Assembly (NCBI GenBank): GCA_021781575.1
Contig: JAJXWP010000012.1
Coordinates: forward strand, 34,401-98,400
DNA: 64,000 bases
Reading direction: 5' to 3'
From: Pseudomonadota bacterium
GTDB taxonomy: Bacteria; Pseudomonadota; Alphaproteobacteria; Rhodospirillales; Magnetospirillaceae
In this document: one piece after another, positions 63,823 through 64,000 of the stretch
Layout: every line of letters begins with the position of its first letter
Position numbering within the stretch: position 1 is the first letter of the stretch
Translations under genes and position numbers: made by a program
Notes under the pieces: model-generated
The model's input: only the letters and a program-made list of their open reading frames with translations
What the model was told of the DNA's origin: nothing
The model's database searches: none

Positions 63823-64000
63823 CCGCGTTGCCCGGCATCGCCTTCGGCGTCGCGGTCGACCGCAACGGTTACTTGGCGACCCACCACCTTCATTGCTCGA
63901 AACCGCAAGGTGCCGATCCCGTATGGAACGCCGCCAACTGTCGGAATCGGCGCTTCTTCAACAACGCAGGTGAACTGTCCGCGGCAAGGAACACCTCCCC
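63780..64000 (+). pseudogene. Remnant of a chemoreceptor C-terminal domain, shifted frame, runs off the window
   Basis: In the next frame, from about 63795, the translation reads LQEPLLTALPGIAFGVAVDR, NGYLATHH, PVWNAANCRNRRFFNN and on to the window edge. I recognise this as like the C-terminal sensor-type domain that follows the signalling domain in some Rhodospirillales chemoreceptors. It begins about where the HAMP fragment ends, in a different frame and without the methyl-accepting helices, so a deletion of about a thousand bases with a frame change is the simplest account. The domain call rests on memory of the family. Confidence 0.5.

Overview
The window is GC-rich chromosomal DNA from an alphaproteobacterium, most likely of the Rhodospirillales. 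The basis is the gene content: a complete-looking SUF iron-sulfur operon headed by an Rrf2 regulator, a hopanoid locus with adenosylhopane-processing genes, several c-di-GMP enzymes, and TTG/GTG starts preceded by strong Shine-Dalgarno sites. I found no tRNA, rRNA, CRISPR array, insertion sequence or phage gene.

Layout. 1-5.2 kb: the 3' end of an ammonium transporter gene with its terminator, then housekeeping and stress genes (MIP18-type Fe-S factor, NnrS-like membrane protein, metallophosphoesterase, YchJ, LOG-family enzyme). 5.2-11 kb: ChaC and an enoyl-CoA hydratase on the minus strand, a four-CBS/PAS/GGDEF/degenerate-EAL protein, a pseudo-receiver and an unknown 333-residue protein. 11-17.5 kb: a Cys-patterned 68-residue protein, an old-yellow-enzyme homologue, a membrane protein with three internal repeats, a divergent pirin/LysR pair, a SlyB-like lipoprotein with a Pro/Ala tail, a PEBP protein and a small exported protein. 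17.5-25.3 kb: a possible 33-residue ORF, an SbmA/BacA-type ABC protein whose ATPase motifs are all altered, two GH1 beta-glucosidases, a diguanylate cyclase and a beta-repeat protein. 25.3-31.4 kb: sufT-sufU-sufS-sufD-sufC-sufB-iscR, read leftward with every junction overlapping, behind a perfect palindrome. 31.6-42.5 kb: an AhpD-like protein, an HD-GYP protein, a phosphatase, an MsbA-like exporter with glycerate kinase, a lipoprotein/response-regulator/kinase operon, and two paralogous Gly-zipper lipoproteins. 42.5-45.9 kb: 3-hydroxybutyrate dehydrogenase and three Tad minor-pilin-like genes.

46-63 kb is a hopanoid locus in four transcription units: hpnN-hpnK-hpnL (+), hpnM-hpnI-hpnJ-thioesterase (-), ispH-hpnH (+), and hpnA-hpnB-hpnC-hpnD-shc-hpnG (-). 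Together these supply an isoprenoid step (IspH), presqualene and hydroxysqualene synthesis (HpnD, HpnC), cyclisation (Shc), side-chain addition (HpnH, HpnG), tailoring probably toward a bacteriohopanetetrol cyclitol ether (HpnI, HpnK, HpnJ) and transport to the outer membrane (HpnN, possibly HpnM). hpnE, which normally sits between hpnD and shc, is absent.

The window closes in a chemoreceptor remnant whose signalling domain appears to be deleted. I did not find one clearly new multi-gene system. The best candidates for something undescribed are the catalytically degenerate ABC protein with its neighbouring short ORF, the hpnE-less squalene pathway, the degenerate c-di-GMP and receiver proteins, and several unrecognised patterned proteins.
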